The translations under genes and the position numbers were made by a program. The notes beneath the pieces were generated by a model. The model was given only the letters and a program-made list of their open reading frames with translations. It ran no database searches and was not told the DNA's origin. A stretch of 64,000 nucleotides of DNA from Rudanella sp031411995 (GTDB lineage Bacteria > Bacteroidota > Bacteroidia > Cytophagales > Spirosomataceae): assembly GCA_031411995.1 (NCBI GenBank), contig JANOCD010000023.1, forward strand, positions 156,901 to 220,900. The letters run 5' to 3'. Below are positions 8,659-18,101 of this stretch, piece by piece (position 1 is the stretch's first letter; each line of letters starts with the position of its first letter).

Positions 8659-9831
8659 CTATTTCTTCACTGAAAACTGATAGATCGTCGTGGTTTTATA
8701 GGTCTGTCCGGGGCGCAGCACGGTTGTTGGGAAGGCGGACTGATTGGGAGAGTCGGGGTAATGTTGGGTTTCGAGGCACAGGGCGTAGCGTCGCTTGTAA
8801 GGGAAACCCTCCCGGCCCGTCACCGATCCGTCGAGGAAATTACCGGTGTAGAACTGCACGGCGGGTTCGGTGGTTTGCACGGTCATCACGCGCCCGGAGG
8901 TTGGCTCAAACACGGTGGCAATGGGTTTCAGCGTGCGGCTGCTGTCGCTCAGAACCCAGCAATGGTCGTAGCCCATACCATACTTAATCTGCACCGCGTC
9001 GGCGGACCGATCGGTTGAGTCGTCGATGCGGTCGCCGATGCGGGTTGCTTTCGTGAAATCGAAGGGGGTTCCGCTTACGGGCTTCAGTTCGCCGGTCGGG
9101 ATCAGCGTTTCGTTTACCGGCAAAAAGCGGTCGGCGTTGAGGGTCAACACGTGGTCGAGAATGTCGCGTTTGGCCCCACCCGTCAGGTTAAAATAGGTGT
9201 GGTTAGTCAGGTTCACCACGGTTGGTTTGTCGGTGGTGGCTTCGTAGTCAATTTTGAGCGCATTATCTTTCTGAAGCGTATAAACCACCGTTACCGACAG
9301 ATTGCCGGGATAGCCCTCTTCGCCATCTTTCGATGTATAGGTCAGTTTGAGGGCGGGTTCGTCGCCTTCCACGGGCGCGGCTGTCCACAAAACCTTATCG
9401 AAACCAGCGGTGCCTCCATGCAGGTGATTCACCATGTTGTTCACGACCAGCGTATAGGGCTTACCGTCGAGCGTGAATTTGCCCTTGGCGATCCGGTTGC
9501 CATACCGCCCGATCAATGCCCCGAAATACGGGTTATTTTTTACGTAGGTGCCTAGCGAATCGAAGCCGAGGGTAACATCTTCAAACTGTCCGTCTTTGTC
9601 AGGGGCTGTCAATCCAACCAAAATACCACCATAATTGGTGATTTGAGCGGTCATGCCCGCGCTGTTTCGGAGAGTATAAAGATCCGCCGACCGACCGTCG
9701 GGGAGTTGGCCGTAAGCTGCTTTTTCGATGCCCGATTTCTGATCGTCGGCGGTTTTGTTGGAGGTGCAGGAAGTCATAGTGATGCCGCCAATCAGCAGGG
9801 CGAGGCTCAGGAGTTTATTCCGTTGATTCAT
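8659..9831 (-). CDS. galM: Aldose 1-epimerase, lipoprotein form
   Basis: Interconverts alpha and beta anomers of hexoses such as galactose. Family signatures are ITNYGGILVGL near the start, GRYGNRIAKGKF, NHLHGG with the catalytic His, VVNLTNHTYFNL with the second His, and LCLETQHYPDSPNQ with the catalytic Glu. From ATG at 9831 the product is 390 aa and begins with a signal peptide ending GITMTSC, a lipobox, so it is probably anchored in the envelope like many Bacteroidota mutarotases. An upstream in-frame start at 9891 would bury the signal and is rejected. Monocistronic. Confidence 0.93.
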   Translation of the reverse strand: MNQRNKLLSLALLIGGITMTSCTSNKTADDQKSGIEKAAYGQLPDGRSADLYTLRNSAGMTAQITNYGGILVGLTAPDKDGQFEDVTLGFDSLGTYVKNNPYFGALIGRYGNRIAKGKFTLDGKPYTLVVNNMVNHLHGGTAGFDKVLWTAAPVEGDEPALKLTYTSKDGEEGYPGNLSVTVVYTLQKDNALKIDYEATTDKPTVVNLTNHTYFNLTGGAKRDILDHVLTLNADRFLPVNETLIPTGELKPVSGTPFDFTKATRIGDRIDDSTDRSADAVQIKYGMGYDHCWVLSDSSRTLKPIATVFEPTSGRVMTVQTTEPAVQFYTGNFLDGSVTGREGFPYKRRYALCLETQHYPDSPNQSAFPTTVLRPGQTYKTTTIYQFSVKK

Positions 9832-9914
9832 GAAGGGTACAGGTTTAGTGTACAAAGGCAAGAAGGGCTTCAATATATCCGTTCTGCGCAACGGGCGCGC
9901 CCCCGTCCGTATCG

Positions 9915-9931
9915 AGCGTTCAGGAAACGCC
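9915..9931 (-). repeat. Partial copy of tRNA-Arg anticodon arm
   Basis: AGCGTTCAGGAAACGCC differs by one base from 9993-10009 of the neighbouring tRNA gene, i.e. its anticodon stem-loop. It sits inside a larger GC-rich hairpin (9888-9940) between galM and the tRNA. Possibly a tRNA remnant or chance symmetry. Confidence 0.4.
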
Positions 9932-9960
9932 CGGGGCGCGTAGCCTATTCTGAATCTAAG

Positions 9961-10035
9961 TGGTGGCTCCGCCGGGAATCGAACCCGGATCTAGCGTTTA
10001 GGAAACGCCTATTCTATCCGTTGAACTACAGTGCC
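9961..10035 (-). tRNA. tRNA-Arg (anticodon CCT)
   Basis: Minus-strand cloverleaf of 75 nt including an encoded CCA end. Acceptor GGCACTG/CGGAGCC pairs except for an A-A mismatch at position 4-69; D-stem GTTC/GAAT; anticodon stem GGCGT/ACGCT with loop TTCCTAA (anticodon CCT, reads AGG); T-arm CCGGG-TTCGATT-CCCGG. All invariant features are present. The mismatch at 4-69 is unusual and could be a real variant or an error. Confidence 0.92.
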
Positions 10036-10122
10036 ATATAGTTGAAAACCTGCAAGGTCTGTTAGACCTCACAGGTTTGGGAACTTGGGTGCAAAATTGC
10101 GCAAAAACTGTTAGCGGAACAA

Positions 10123-11406
10123 CTAACTCGCCGATACCGGGTTCTCGGCGGGCATATCGAGGCCGAAACCGTCGCCTTCTTCCACATAATCGGTGAGCGG
10201 AATGTCGAGCCAGTTTGGGTAAATTTTGAAGTGCAGCTCCCGAACCAGCTTATAGACCAACGCACGGAGTTCCGTGAAATTCTCGCGGGTTTGGGCCGAA
10301 ATAAAGACGACATTATCTGCTTTTTTGGTCAGATACGTCTTTTTCAGGTATTGCAGCGCAGTTTTCCGGCGCACGGCCACGGCAATTGGTTCGTCACCTT
10401 CCTCGTCATATTCGGGTGCCCATTCTTCTTTCGGCACAAACTGATCCATCTTGTTGAAGACCAACACCACGGGTTTATCCGTCACTTTGAGGTCGGCCAA
10501 AGTCGCATTTACCACGTCGATCTGTTCTTCAAACGAGGGGTGCGACACGTCCACCACATGCAGCAGAATGTCGGCTTCCCGCACTTCGTCGAGCGTCGAT
10601 TTAAACGACTCGATTAGCATGGTGGGCAGTTTGCGGATGAACCCAACCGTGTCGGTAAGCAAAAACGGAATGTTACCCAACACCACCTTCCGCACGGTTG
10701 AATCGACTGTGGCAAACAGTTTGTCTTCGGCGAAAACCTCTGTTTTAGCCATTGTCCGCATCAGCGTTGACTTGCCCACGTTGGTATAGCCCACCAGGGC
10801 AATCCGCACGAGCCGGTCGCGTTCTTTGCGCCGGGTATGGCTTTGCTTGTCGATCTTTTCAAGTTTTTCCTTCAGAAATGTGATCCGATCCTGCACAATC
10901 CGGCGGTCGGTTTCGAGTTCTTTCTCACCCGGACCACGCATACCGACACCCCCTTTCTGGCGGCTCAAGTGCGTCCACATACGAGTCAGACGGGGGTACA
11001 TATACTGATACTGAGCCAGTTCAACTTGAACACGGGATTGGGCGGTTTGCGCCCGCATCGAGAAAATGTTCAGGATCAGCAAACTCCGATCCAGCACTTT
11101 TATATCAACAAAGGTTTCTTCGAGGTTACGAACCTGTGCCGGAGTCAGGTCATCATCAAAAATGATAATGTCGACCGGATTCTCGATCACGTAGGTCTTG
11201 ATCTCCTCCAGTTTGCCCTTGCCTACAAACGTTTTCGGGTCGGCACGTTCGAGTTTTTGGGTGAAGGCTTTCTTGGTAATAATGCCCGACGTTTCGGCCA
11301 GAAACGCCAGTTCGTGCAGGTATTCATTGGCCTGTTCTACCGTTTGTTTTTGGGTAATAAGGGCCGCCAGAACTGCGGTTTCGGGTTTTTCGTGGGTTTC
11401 GTTCAT
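10123..11406 (-). CDS. hflX: Ribosome-associated GTPase HflX
   Basis: GTPase that binds the 50S subunit and helps split stalled or heat-damaged ribosomes. The N-terminal HflX domain has VGKGKLEEIKTYV and IIIFDDDLTPAQVRNLEE; the linker has GVGMRGPGEKELETDRR with the coiled coil after it; the G domain has G1 GYTNVGKSTL, G3 DTVGFIRKLP and G4 NKMD. ATG at 11406 gives a 427-aa product like family members; the frame stays open upstream to 11502 but that part overlaps the MATE gene end and has no homology. The MATE gene ends 55 bases upstream on the same strand. Confidence 0.95.
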   Translation of the reverse strand: MNETHEKPETAVLAALITQKQTVEQANEYLHELAFLAETSGIITKKAFTQKLERADPKTFVGKGKLEEIKTYVIENPVDIIIFDDDLTPAQVRNLEETFVDIKVLDRSLLILNIFSMRAQTAQSRVQVELAQYQYMYPRLTRMWTHLSRQKGGVGMRGPGEKELETDRRIVQDRITFLKEKLEKIDKQSHTRRKERDRLVRIALVGYTNVGKSTLMRTMAKTEVFAEDKLFATVDSTVRKVVLGNIPFLLTDTVGFIRKLPTMLIESFKSTLDEVREADILLHVVDVSHPSFEEQIDVVNATLADLKVTDKPVVLVFNKMDQFVPKEEWAPEYDEEGDEPIAVAVRRKTALQYLKKTYLTKKADNVVFISAQTRENFTELRALVYKLVRELHFKIYPNWLDIPLTDYVEEGDGFGLDMPAENPVSAS

Positions 11407-11461
11407 AAGTAAATAACGGGTCTGTTTTGGTAAAAGTTTCTTGTGGATTGGCACGCGAAAG

Positions 11462-12847
11462 CTAAACGGCGACGGTTTTCCAGCGGCCCCGGCGGAACAC
11501 AATAATAGACAGGATGGCCAGCAACGTCTCGCTGAAAGCGACGGCCCAGAACACGCCTTCCGGCCCCCAGTTGAGGCTCTGCGCCAGAAAGTAAGCCAAT
11601 GGGATCTCTATCATCCAGAAACACACAATATTGATTAATGTTGGCGTTCGGGTGTCACCCGCCCCGTTCAGGGCTTGGGTTAGCACCATGCCATACGCAA
11701 AAGCGACGTAGCCGAGACAGAAAATCTTGAGACACTGAACCGCCACGGCTACCACGGCAGGTTCTTTATCGAAGATGCCAACGATCTCGGCGGCAAAGGC
11801 ATAGAAGCCAATTCCCACCAGCACCAAGAATACCATGTTGCCCACCGCTGCCCGCCAAGCCGAGGTTTCGGCCCGGTCGGGTTGGCCCGCGCCGAGGTTC
11901 TGGCCCACCAGCGTGGCGGCTGCATTGGCTAATCCCCACGAGGGTAAGATGGTGAAAATCAGGATGCGGATGGCAATGGTATAACCCGCCACGGCATCGC
12001 TGCCGTAAGTAGAAACCAATCGTGTGAGAAATACCCAGCTCGCCGAACCAATCAGGAATTGGGCTGTGCCGCCAGCCGACAAACCAAGCAAATTGCGAAT
12101 GACACCCGGATCGGGAACCATGTCGGTGGTGCGAACCTGCACAATGCCGGTTCGGCGGGCCAGCGAAATCAGTTGATAGAGTACTCCCAGCGAACGGCCT
12201 GTGGTGGTGGCCACTGCTGACCCCAGCACACCCATTTCGGGAAATGGTCCCCAACCGAAAATGAGCACCGGACACAGAATGATATTGACCCCGTTGGCCA
12301 GCCACAACGACCGCATGGCCGTGGAGGCCATGCCCGCGCCCCGCAAACAACCGCTGAGCGTGTGGAGCAGCATGATAGCGGGCGCGCTGAGAAAAATCAT
12401 CCGGGTGAAGTTTACCCCGTTGGTAATCAGGCGTTCGCTACCGCCCATAAGCCGCAAAATATCCTCGGCAAAGAAAAAGCCGGGCAACCCCAGCAACACG
12501 GCAGCCACCACCGAAACCAGGATCACCTGCCCGATGGCATGACCTGCTTCGCGGGGGTTGTTCTCGCCAACGCGCCGGGCAACAAGGGCAGTGGCCGCCG
12601 TACTCATGCCAATGGCCAGCGAATAAACCACAGTCAACACCGACTCGGTCAGGCCAACGGTGGCCACGGCCTCGGTGCCGATTCGGGCCACAAAAAAAAC
12701 GTCTACCACTGCAAACAGCGACTCCATAACCATCTCTAAAATCATAGGTACAGATAGCAGGAAAATGGCCCGGTTGATGCTGCCAGACGTAAAATTGGAT
12801 TCTGTACCGCGCAATGCGGCCAGCAATAACCTGAAAAACTTAGTCAT
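11462..12847 (-). CDS. MATE-family multidrug/cation antiporter
   Basis: Inner-membrane exporter of 461 aa with about 12 transmembrane helices arranged as two bundles. Conserved MATE features include the N-terminal INRAIFLLSVPMILEMVMES, ALVARRVGENNP after helix 2, and in the second half VGQNLGAGQPDRAE, the signature loop repeated in the C-lobe. Substrate (drug or metabolite) is not predictable; Na+ or H+ coupling unknown. ATG at 12847 (MTKFFRLLL) is preferred to 12889 because the extra residues are not conserved-looking. Confidence 0.9.
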   Translation of the reverse strand: MTKFFRLLLAALRGTESNFTSGSINRAIFLLSVPMILEMVMESLFAVVDVFFVARIGTEAVATVGLTESVLTVVYSLAIGMSTAATALVARRVGENNPREAGHAIGQVILVSVVAAVLLGLPGFFFAEDILRLMGGSERLITNGVNFTRMIFLSAPAIMLLHTLSGCLRGAGMASTAMRSLWLANGVNIILCPVLIFGWGPFPEMGVLGSAVATTTGRSLGVLYQLISLARRTGIVQVRTTDMVPDPGVIRNLLGLSAGGTAQFLIGSASWVFLTRLVSTYGSDAVAGYTIAIRILIFTILPSWGLANAAATLVGQNLGAGQPDRAETSAWRAAVGNMVFLVLVGIGFYAFAAEIVGIFDKEPAVVAVAVQCLKIFCLGYVAFAYGMVLTQALNGAGDTRTPTLINIVCFWMIEIPLAYFLAQSLNWGPEGVFWAVAFSETLLAILSIIVFRRGRWKTVAV

Positions 12848-13080
12848 TGGAAAAGACAAGATGGGCCAGAGCGTATTGGCTACCGGCAACCCATGAAATA
12901 GGAAAAATGAAGTAGGCCGACCAGCTTGTGGTGGCGGAAGAAAGGAAAAAACCGAAGTAGGTTTTTTAAGCGAGGAACTTCATTGGGCGTTTGTGGCCGG
13001 CGAGAGCGGGCGCGTTTACGGGGGCAAACTTAGGGAAATTATTTTTGAAACACCAAATCTGTTCGTTGGGTTTAAGAACA

Positions 13081-13824
13081 ATGGCACCTATTGCGCTAAC
13101 TGACATTGCCCGTTTTCTGGCCGAAAAGCTAACCACAAACCGTTACTCAGCCAATGAACAGGGCGGCATTTTCAAGCCATCCAACCGGCCCGTTCAGCGA
13201 CTTGGTCTGGCATTAGAGCCTTTTCCAGATATCGGCAACTGGGTGAAAACGAGCCAATTCGACGCGCTTTGGCTCCACCGCCCGTGGCAACTTCCGCCCG
13301 ATGCGCTGCCCAATAACATCGGGATTTTGTATCATCACCTGCCCTTCGATGAACACCTGACAATGGGCTATAGTCCGGCGATGGCCGAGGCATTGGATTT
13401 GCAGAACCTACAGGAAATCGGCTATAAACAAAGCCTGAACCCCGACGGAACGGTTCTGGCGAAACGACCGATTGGTATGTTGGCAGAGGCTCCGACTCAG
13501 TCGTTTGAACAGTGGCAAACCCGCATCGTCAACACGTTTGGCGGCTACGAAGATGCAGTGCCAAATTGTTCGCAACTAATTGATAATGTGGCTGTTATTG
13601 GTGCCATGAATGAGTCGCTTGTGCGTGAAGCGGCCGAACGCGGGGCAACGCTTTGCTTAACGGGCCAATACCGACCCTCCACCAAAAAAGCAGTTCAGGA
13701 AACGGGCATGGCGATCATCGCCGTGGGCCACCGCCGAAGCGAAGAATGGGGTTTGCGTGCGTTGAAACACCTTTTGGAGCAGGTTGCTGAAACCTCACTT
13801 CAGCCGGGCCAATTCTCCCTGTAA
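13081..13824 (+). CDS. Nif3/DUF34-family protein
   Basis: A 247-aa member of the widespread NIF3 (DUF34) family of di-metal proteins, whose biochemical role is unsettled. Visible elements are FDALWLHRPW, HHLPFDEHLT with metal-ligand His and Asp, and near the C-terminus VIGAMNESLVREAAERGATLCLTGQYR, followed by IAVGHRRSEEWGLRAL with the conserved GH-x-x-S-E motif. ATG at 13081 is chosen; upstream codons in frame add no homology. The last nine codons lie in a segment duplicated from the thioredoxin-like gene's 3' end (see 13797-14010). Confidence 0.8.
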   Translation: MAPIALTDIARFLAEKLTTNRYSANEQGGIFKPSNRPVQRLGLALEPFPDIGNWVKTSQFDALWLHRPWQLPPDALPNNIGILYHHLPFDEHLTMGYSPAMAEALDLQNLQEIGYKQSLNPDGTVLAKRPIGMLAEAPTQSFEQWQTRIVNTFGGYEDAVPNCSQLIDNVAVIGAMNESLVREAAERGATLCLTGQYRPSTKKAVQETGMAIIAVGHRRSEEWGLRALKHLLEQVAETSLQPGQFSL

Positions 13825-14010
13825 CATAGCTTTATGGCTTTCATTGCCTTGCGTAGTAGCGATGGCTTTGCTCAACTGTTGTTTAGCCTCTACTTTGCGA
13901 CCCAGTCGGGTGAGCATGCGGGCATGAGTAATCACGTTCGTGGGGGTGTTGTCGAGTTGCACTGCCCGCGCCGACCAGCGCAGGGCCAGCGCCATATCTT
14001 TTTTGTCGGA
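13795..14010 (-). pseudogene. Duplicated 3' fragment of the thioredoxin/TPR gene
   Basis: Bases 13797-14010 repeat 16563-16776 at roughly 97% identity by eye (differences at a handful of sites). On the minus strand it still encodes the last 66 residues of the thioredoxin-like protein (LNT..ARMLTRLGRKVEAKQQLSKAI...GELARLK) up to a stop at 13795. It lacks the rest of the gene, so it is a truncated copy overlapping the end of the Nif3 gene. Confidence 0.85.
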
Positions 14011-14130
14011 GCTATGAACGAGTCGTTAGTGCGTGAAGCCGCCGAGCGCGGGGCTACACTTTACCTAACGGGTCAATATCGCCTATCGACCCAAAAAACA
14101 GTTCAGGAAACGAGCATCGGTGTTATTGCT
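14011..14130 (+). pseudogene. Fragment of a second Nif3-family gene
   Basis: Encodes AMNESLVREAAERGATLYLTGQYR in the same register as Nif3 residues beginning near base 13605, then VQETSI where the intact gene has VQETGM. DNA identity is clearly lower than in the adjacent thioredoxin fragment, and most changes are synonymous, so this piece diverged under selection before it was truncated. It breaks off at about 14130, where AT-rich DNA begins. Confidence 0.8.
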
Positions 14131-14417
14131 CATAACTTTAAACAGCTTTATTTAATCAATTTTTGTAAGGAACACTTGATTTTTGTAATTTTTAAAGATT
14201 TTTGTATATAATATATACTTTGAAAGTGTCCTTTCTTAATATCACATCTACTTCATATTCAAAAGGTTGTAAACAACTTATGGCAAAAAATGCTTAGTCA
14301 TTTTAACTTGTTTTGCTTGTGTTATAAAAATATAAATTTTCTCATGTAAAATAACATTTTCTTATGCATATGGTTTTTCTTTTAAATCTTTAAATTGCAA
14401 CTAATTAAACTTTCGCC

Positions 14418-15656
14418 ATGAAAAAATCTACGTCGTATCTCAGCTTAGTCATTTTAATTTTAGTACTGACCAGTAGTAACTGTCTGGCTAATTACTACTC
14501 CATAACGATCAATGGAGTTCAATACTACAATGGCCAAACCGTGTACATAGACTGTACTTTATCAGGAGAAATAGCTTTTAGAACTGACCGTACACCAATA
14601 GATAATTCAAACATACCAGGCGCACGGTATTGGAGTACTACTGGAAATTATTCTGTAAGGTCGGCACTTGGGACCCCAAGTGGCGGTGGCTCTGAAGCTT
14701 TCTTTTATTTGCAACTCAGCACGGATGGCTCAGATGGAAGCATAAATATTCAATTTTGGGAAGGTAACACTGCCATTACGGTGTATGTTACGAGGAAGCC
14801 AACGCTAACCTTAAACTCGACTCCTACGTTGTGTTCTTCAGGGCAATCCGGTGATCACTCAGCAACGCTTAACTTTTCCGGGCCAACGCAATCTAATATA
14901 AAGTGGCAGACCACTGGCGGCCTAACCGTTAATGGATCTTCGTCGTACACGGAATATAATAATACTAACAGCCAAGTGTCCATTCAGCACAATTCATTTG
15001 GTACATACAGTGTATGGGCTGAGATCCCGGGCTGTAACAATTTGCAAACCAGTCCAATAACGAGGTATGTAGGCGTTCCTTCCGGGAATGATATTACGTT
15101 TACACGGACGGGAGGCTCAGACCCCGGTTTTGCCCTTTGCAGTGGTCAGACGTTTAACTTCCAATCCAGTATTGCCCTGCCTGCATCACAGTACAGCTAC
15201 AACTGGTCAATCCCTCAGGGTAGTAACAGTGTAAGTTATTTTCAGTCCTACGGTCCTAACGCTACCGTAGGAACCGGTTCAGCCGGTGGCGGATTCGTTC
15301 TACAAATGAACATAACAAACTTGGCCTGCAATACAGTAGGTAGTACTTCCCGTACCTTCGGCATCCAGAACTGTGGCGGATATTTTCGAGTTGCTGAGAA
15401 CCCAACATCCAACACGTTATTGGCCCTGTTCGAATCAACGGATGACACCAAGTACCTGCCACATACCTTACGGCTAATGCACGAAAAAGCAGGCGTAGTT
15501 AAGGAAGTAAAAATACGCGGGAAGTATTCGAACGAAGATGCCAAAACTGGTTTACAAGTGGGTATGGATGTATACACGCTGCCGAAAGACATTTATTATC
15601 TACAGGGGTTGTACGACGACGGACAGATTCAAAGCGTGAGAGTGATAGTTCAATGA
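14418..15656 (+). CDS. Secreted Ser/Thr/Asn-rich surface protein
   Basis: A 412-aa exported protein; the signal peptide is MKKSTSYLSLVILILVLTSSNCLA. The mature part is beta-rich with repeated Ig/PKD-like stretches (TPTLCSSGQSGDHSATLNFSG, GFALCSGQTFNFQSS) and paired Cys residues. The C-terminal ~90 residues change character and end DIYYLQGLYDDGQIQSVRVIVQ, which resembles type IX secretion C-terminal sorting domains. It is AT-rich relative to the flanks and overlaps the next gene by four bases (ATGA), so the two are one unit. Probable adhesin or surface-structure protein; no enzyme motif is seen. Confidence 0.6.
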   Translation: MKKSTSYLSLVILILVLTSSNCLANYYSITINGVQYYNGQTVYIDCTLSGEIAFRTDRTPIDNSNIPGARYWSTTGNYSVRSALGTPSGGGSEAFFYLQLSTDGSDGSINIQFWEGNTAITVYVTRKPTLTLNSTPTLCSSGQSGDHSATLNFSGPTQSNIKWQTTGGLTVNGSSSYTEYNNTNSQVSIQHNSFGTYSVWAEIPGCNNLQTSPITRYVGVPSGNDITFTRTGGSDPGFALCSGQTFNFQSSIALPASQYSYNWSIPQGSNSVSYFQSYGPNATVGTGSAGGGFVLQMNITNLACNTVGSTSRTFGIQNCGGYFRVAENPTSNTLLALFESTDDTKYLPHTLRLMHEKAGVVKEVKIRGKYSNEDAKTGLQVGMDVYTLPKDIYYLQGLYDDGQIQSVRVIVQ

Positions 15657-16324
15657 TCAATAAAAGAATGAAAAAACTGATCTTTCTTACTCTATTTAGT
15701 GCACTTACCTTGTCCTCCTGGAAGGTAAGTGCACAATCCAAAATTACCTATGGATTGGGAGTCAAAGGTGGTATGAATTTATCTCGTTTGATTGAGAAGA
15801 ATGCCAATAATAAGTACTTGCTTTCTTACTTGACGGGCGTATCGCTGGAACAACTATTTTCTTCCAGGGTCTCTCTATCGTATGCGTTGCTGTACTCCCG
15901 GCAAGGAGACATAACAGTATTTAGTAATCCTGGTTTGTTCAATCGCTCAAGAACGCGCTATAACTATCTGGTACTACCCATTGAGTTGAGATACCGATTA
16001 AAATATTACCCATTTTACATAACTCCTGGTTTTCAAGCGGGTTACCTGTTATACAAACGAGGAGATTTCCTACCTAAGAATGGGAGCACTACGTATAGCC
16101 TTGATCAGGAAGAGAAGATAGATGTCGGTTTATCGTTAGGTTTGGGTTGCCGTTTTAGCAAGCATTTCTTCGGTGAAGCGAAATATTATCAAAGTATTAA
16201 AACTATCCTAAAGCCTTTTTCCGCCATCGATCCCGTGTCAGGAGCAATCGTTCACCGGACACCACCAGATGTGCGTAATCAAACCCTTTCGCTTAGCCTT
16301 TCCTATTATTTCTTGGTTAGATAA
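15653..16324 (+). CDS. Outer-membrane beta-barrel protein (PorT-like)
   Basis: A 223-aa protein with a signal peptide (MKKLIFLTLFSALTLSSWKVSAQS) and alternating beta strands typical of the PorT/outer-membrane beta-barrel family: GLGVKGGMNLSRL, SLSYALLYSRQGD, YLVLPIELRYRLK, and the C-terminal SLSLSYYFLVR ending with aromatic/Arg residues. Translation could start at 15653, overlapping the upstream stop as ATGA, or at the Met at 15668 directly before the signal peptide. Coupling to the surface protein suggests a membrane partner for it. Confidence 0.75.
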   Translation: MINKRMKKLIFLTLFSALTLSSWKVSAQSKITYGLGVKGGMNLSRLIEKNANNKYLLSYLTGVSLEQLFSSRVSLSYALLYSRQGDITVFSNPGLFNRSRTRYNYLVLPIELRYRLKYYPFYITPGFQAGYLLYKRGDFLPKNGSTTYSLDQEEKIDVGLSLGLGCRFSKHFFGEAKYYQSIKTILKPFSAIDPVSGAIVHRTPPDVRNQTLSLSLSYYFLVR

Positions 16325-16560
16325 GCTATTGCCCAGAGAAGGTATGGGAATGAATCTGGCTTCGGTAACTCGTCTATTTTTCCGTCCGTTGTTAGACTAT
16401 TTTTGGCGCAAAAGCAAGCTTCCTCCTGCTTTGTTCAGGCATTAGCCAAGTAGCAACAATAGATTGGACAAGCCATGAAACGTCAACTTCTTACACTGTG
16501 TCTTAACCTGAAATTGAAATAGTACGATCCGTGTCATCCGCGTTCCATTTTTACAGCACT

Positions 16561-17958
16561 TTACTTCAGCCGTGCCAATTCTCCCTGTAACATGGCTTTA
16601 TGGCTTTCATTGCCTTGCGTAGTCATGATGGCTTTGCTCAACTGTTGTTTAGCCTCTACTTTGCGGCCCAGTCGGGTGAGCATGCGGGCATGAGTAATCA
16701 CGTTCGTGGGGGTGTTGTCGAGTTGCACTGCCCGCGCCGACCAGCGCAGGGCCAGCGCCATATCTTTTTTGTCGGATGAATTGTCGGTGAGGCTCTTGGC
16801 CAGATCGCACAATTGGCGGGCGGTGAGGCTCGACACAGGTTTCTTTGGCGATACGTTCGTGGCCACTGAATCGGCAGTTGCCAACTGATTGGTTGTATCG
16901 GGCAGGAAAGCCGAGACATTGCCTGATGGAACCGTTAACTGGTTGAAAGTGAGTGAATCGGCGCGTGCTAACTCGACATCGGTTTTGGCCATCAGGCGGG
17001 TTTCGGCAATCTTTTTAACCAACGAAACATAGTGAGCCTTAAGCCGGGATGCCTGATAGAACCGCAGGCGCGTGTCGTCGGCTTCGCGTTCGAGAATGGC
17101 TTTTTGTTCGGGCGAAAGGGGGGATTTACCAACACCCATTTCAAGCCGTTGTTTGGCCGCTTTGTTCTTAATAAGGTTTTCTACTAAAATTTCGTCCTGA
17201 GCCGCCACGGCATCGTTAAGGTCGTTTTTTTCGGCCCGCACAAAGGCTTTTGCCAGACTCGCTGTCAAGGGCATTTTGGTGGAGTCGCGAGCCATCTGAA
17301 TCGCTTTTTCGGCCAGTAACAAATAGGCTTTGGTGTAGGTAGTAGAGAGCATTTCACCCAGAAATTTGACTTCCTCTGTCGACAGCGAATCGGTTTTGGG
17401 CAGGATTTTCACATAGTCATCCAGCACGTCGCCGGTGGGTCGGTCATATTCGGCCTGCTTGCGGAGCATTCCCCGCATGAAAGCCGGGGAGCGGTCGCCC
17501 GCATCGTATTTCTTGTTCCAGAGGGCCATGGTGTGGCTTTCGTTGGCATCGGAAAGGGCGCGTTGGGCCTCGGCCAGAAACCAGTCGACACCGTTATAAC
17601 CGAGCGTCCGGCGAATGAGTTTGCCTTCTATCGAAATGAACAGCGAGGTCGGAAAGGCCTGAACACCATAGCGTTGGGCCACAGTTTGACCTTCGCCTTT
17701 TTCGGCATCTATCTTATAATTGATGAAGTTATCGTTCATTCGCGATCCCACGCGGGCGTTCGGAAATGCCTGCGCCGACATAAGTTTGCAGGGGCCGCAC
17801 CAGGTGGTATAGACATCGACGAAAATGGGCTTGTTTTGCCGACGGGCCTCAGCCATTACCTGCGACCACGAGCCGTGGAAAAACCGAACGCCATCGGCAT
17901 AGGACGAGGCAACAATGAATAGCAGTAGTACAGAAAGAATAGAGCGGAAACGTGTCAT
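16561..17958 (-). CDS. Periplasmic thioredoxin-fold protein with helical C-terminal repeats
   Basis: The signal peptide MTRFRSILSVLLLFIVASSYADG is followed by a thioredoxin domain with the redox motif TTWCGPCK and the cis-Pro segment QAFPTSLFI. The remaining ~300 residues are alpha-helical and end with a TPR-like unit (LARLKG-type helices, SARAVQLDNTPTNVITHARML). Length is 465 aa from ATG at 17958; the in-frame start at 18042 would place 28 polar residues before the signal. Likely a thiol-disulfide oxidoreductase of the envelope. Its 3' end is duplicated at 13797-14010. Confidence 0.82.
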   Translation of the reverse strand: MTRFRSILSVLLLFIVASSYADGVRFFHGSWSQVMAEARRQNKPIFVDVYTTWCGPCKLMSAQAFPNARVGSRMNDNFINYKIDAEKGEGQTVAQRYGVQAFPTSLFISIEGKLIRRTLGYNGVDWFLAEAQRALSDANESHTMALWNKKYDAGDRSPAFMRGMLRKQAEYDRPTGDVLDDYVKILPKTDSLSTEEVKFLGEMLSTTYTKAYLLLAEKAIQMARDSTKMPLTASLAKAFVRAEKNDLNDAVAAQDEILVENLIKNKAAKQRLEMGVGKSPLSPEQKAILEREADDTRLRFYQASRLKAHYVSLVKKIAETRLMAKTDVELARADSLTFNQLTVPSGNVSAFLPDTTNQLATADSVATNVSPKKPVSSLTARQLCDLAKSLTDNSSDKKDMALALRWSARAVQLDNTPTNVITHARMLTRLGRKVEAKQQLSKAIMTTQGNESHKAMLQGELARLK

Positions 17959-18101
17959 AGATTGAGCAGGGTTAGCTTGAGATGTCCGCAAGGGCGGCCC
18001 CGATCTTGTTTGGAAAGATGACATCTCAAAACACTGAACCAAACAGTGGTTGTTTTTGTGATAAAATTACGGCAGATTTCTGAATTGCCGATTAGTTCTA
18101 T

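Noticed and set aside
13834..14211. A 125-codon plus-strand frame across the duplication
   Set aside because: It is a chance join of antisense thioredoxin sequence, a nif3 fragment and AT-rich DNA; no start or fold logic.
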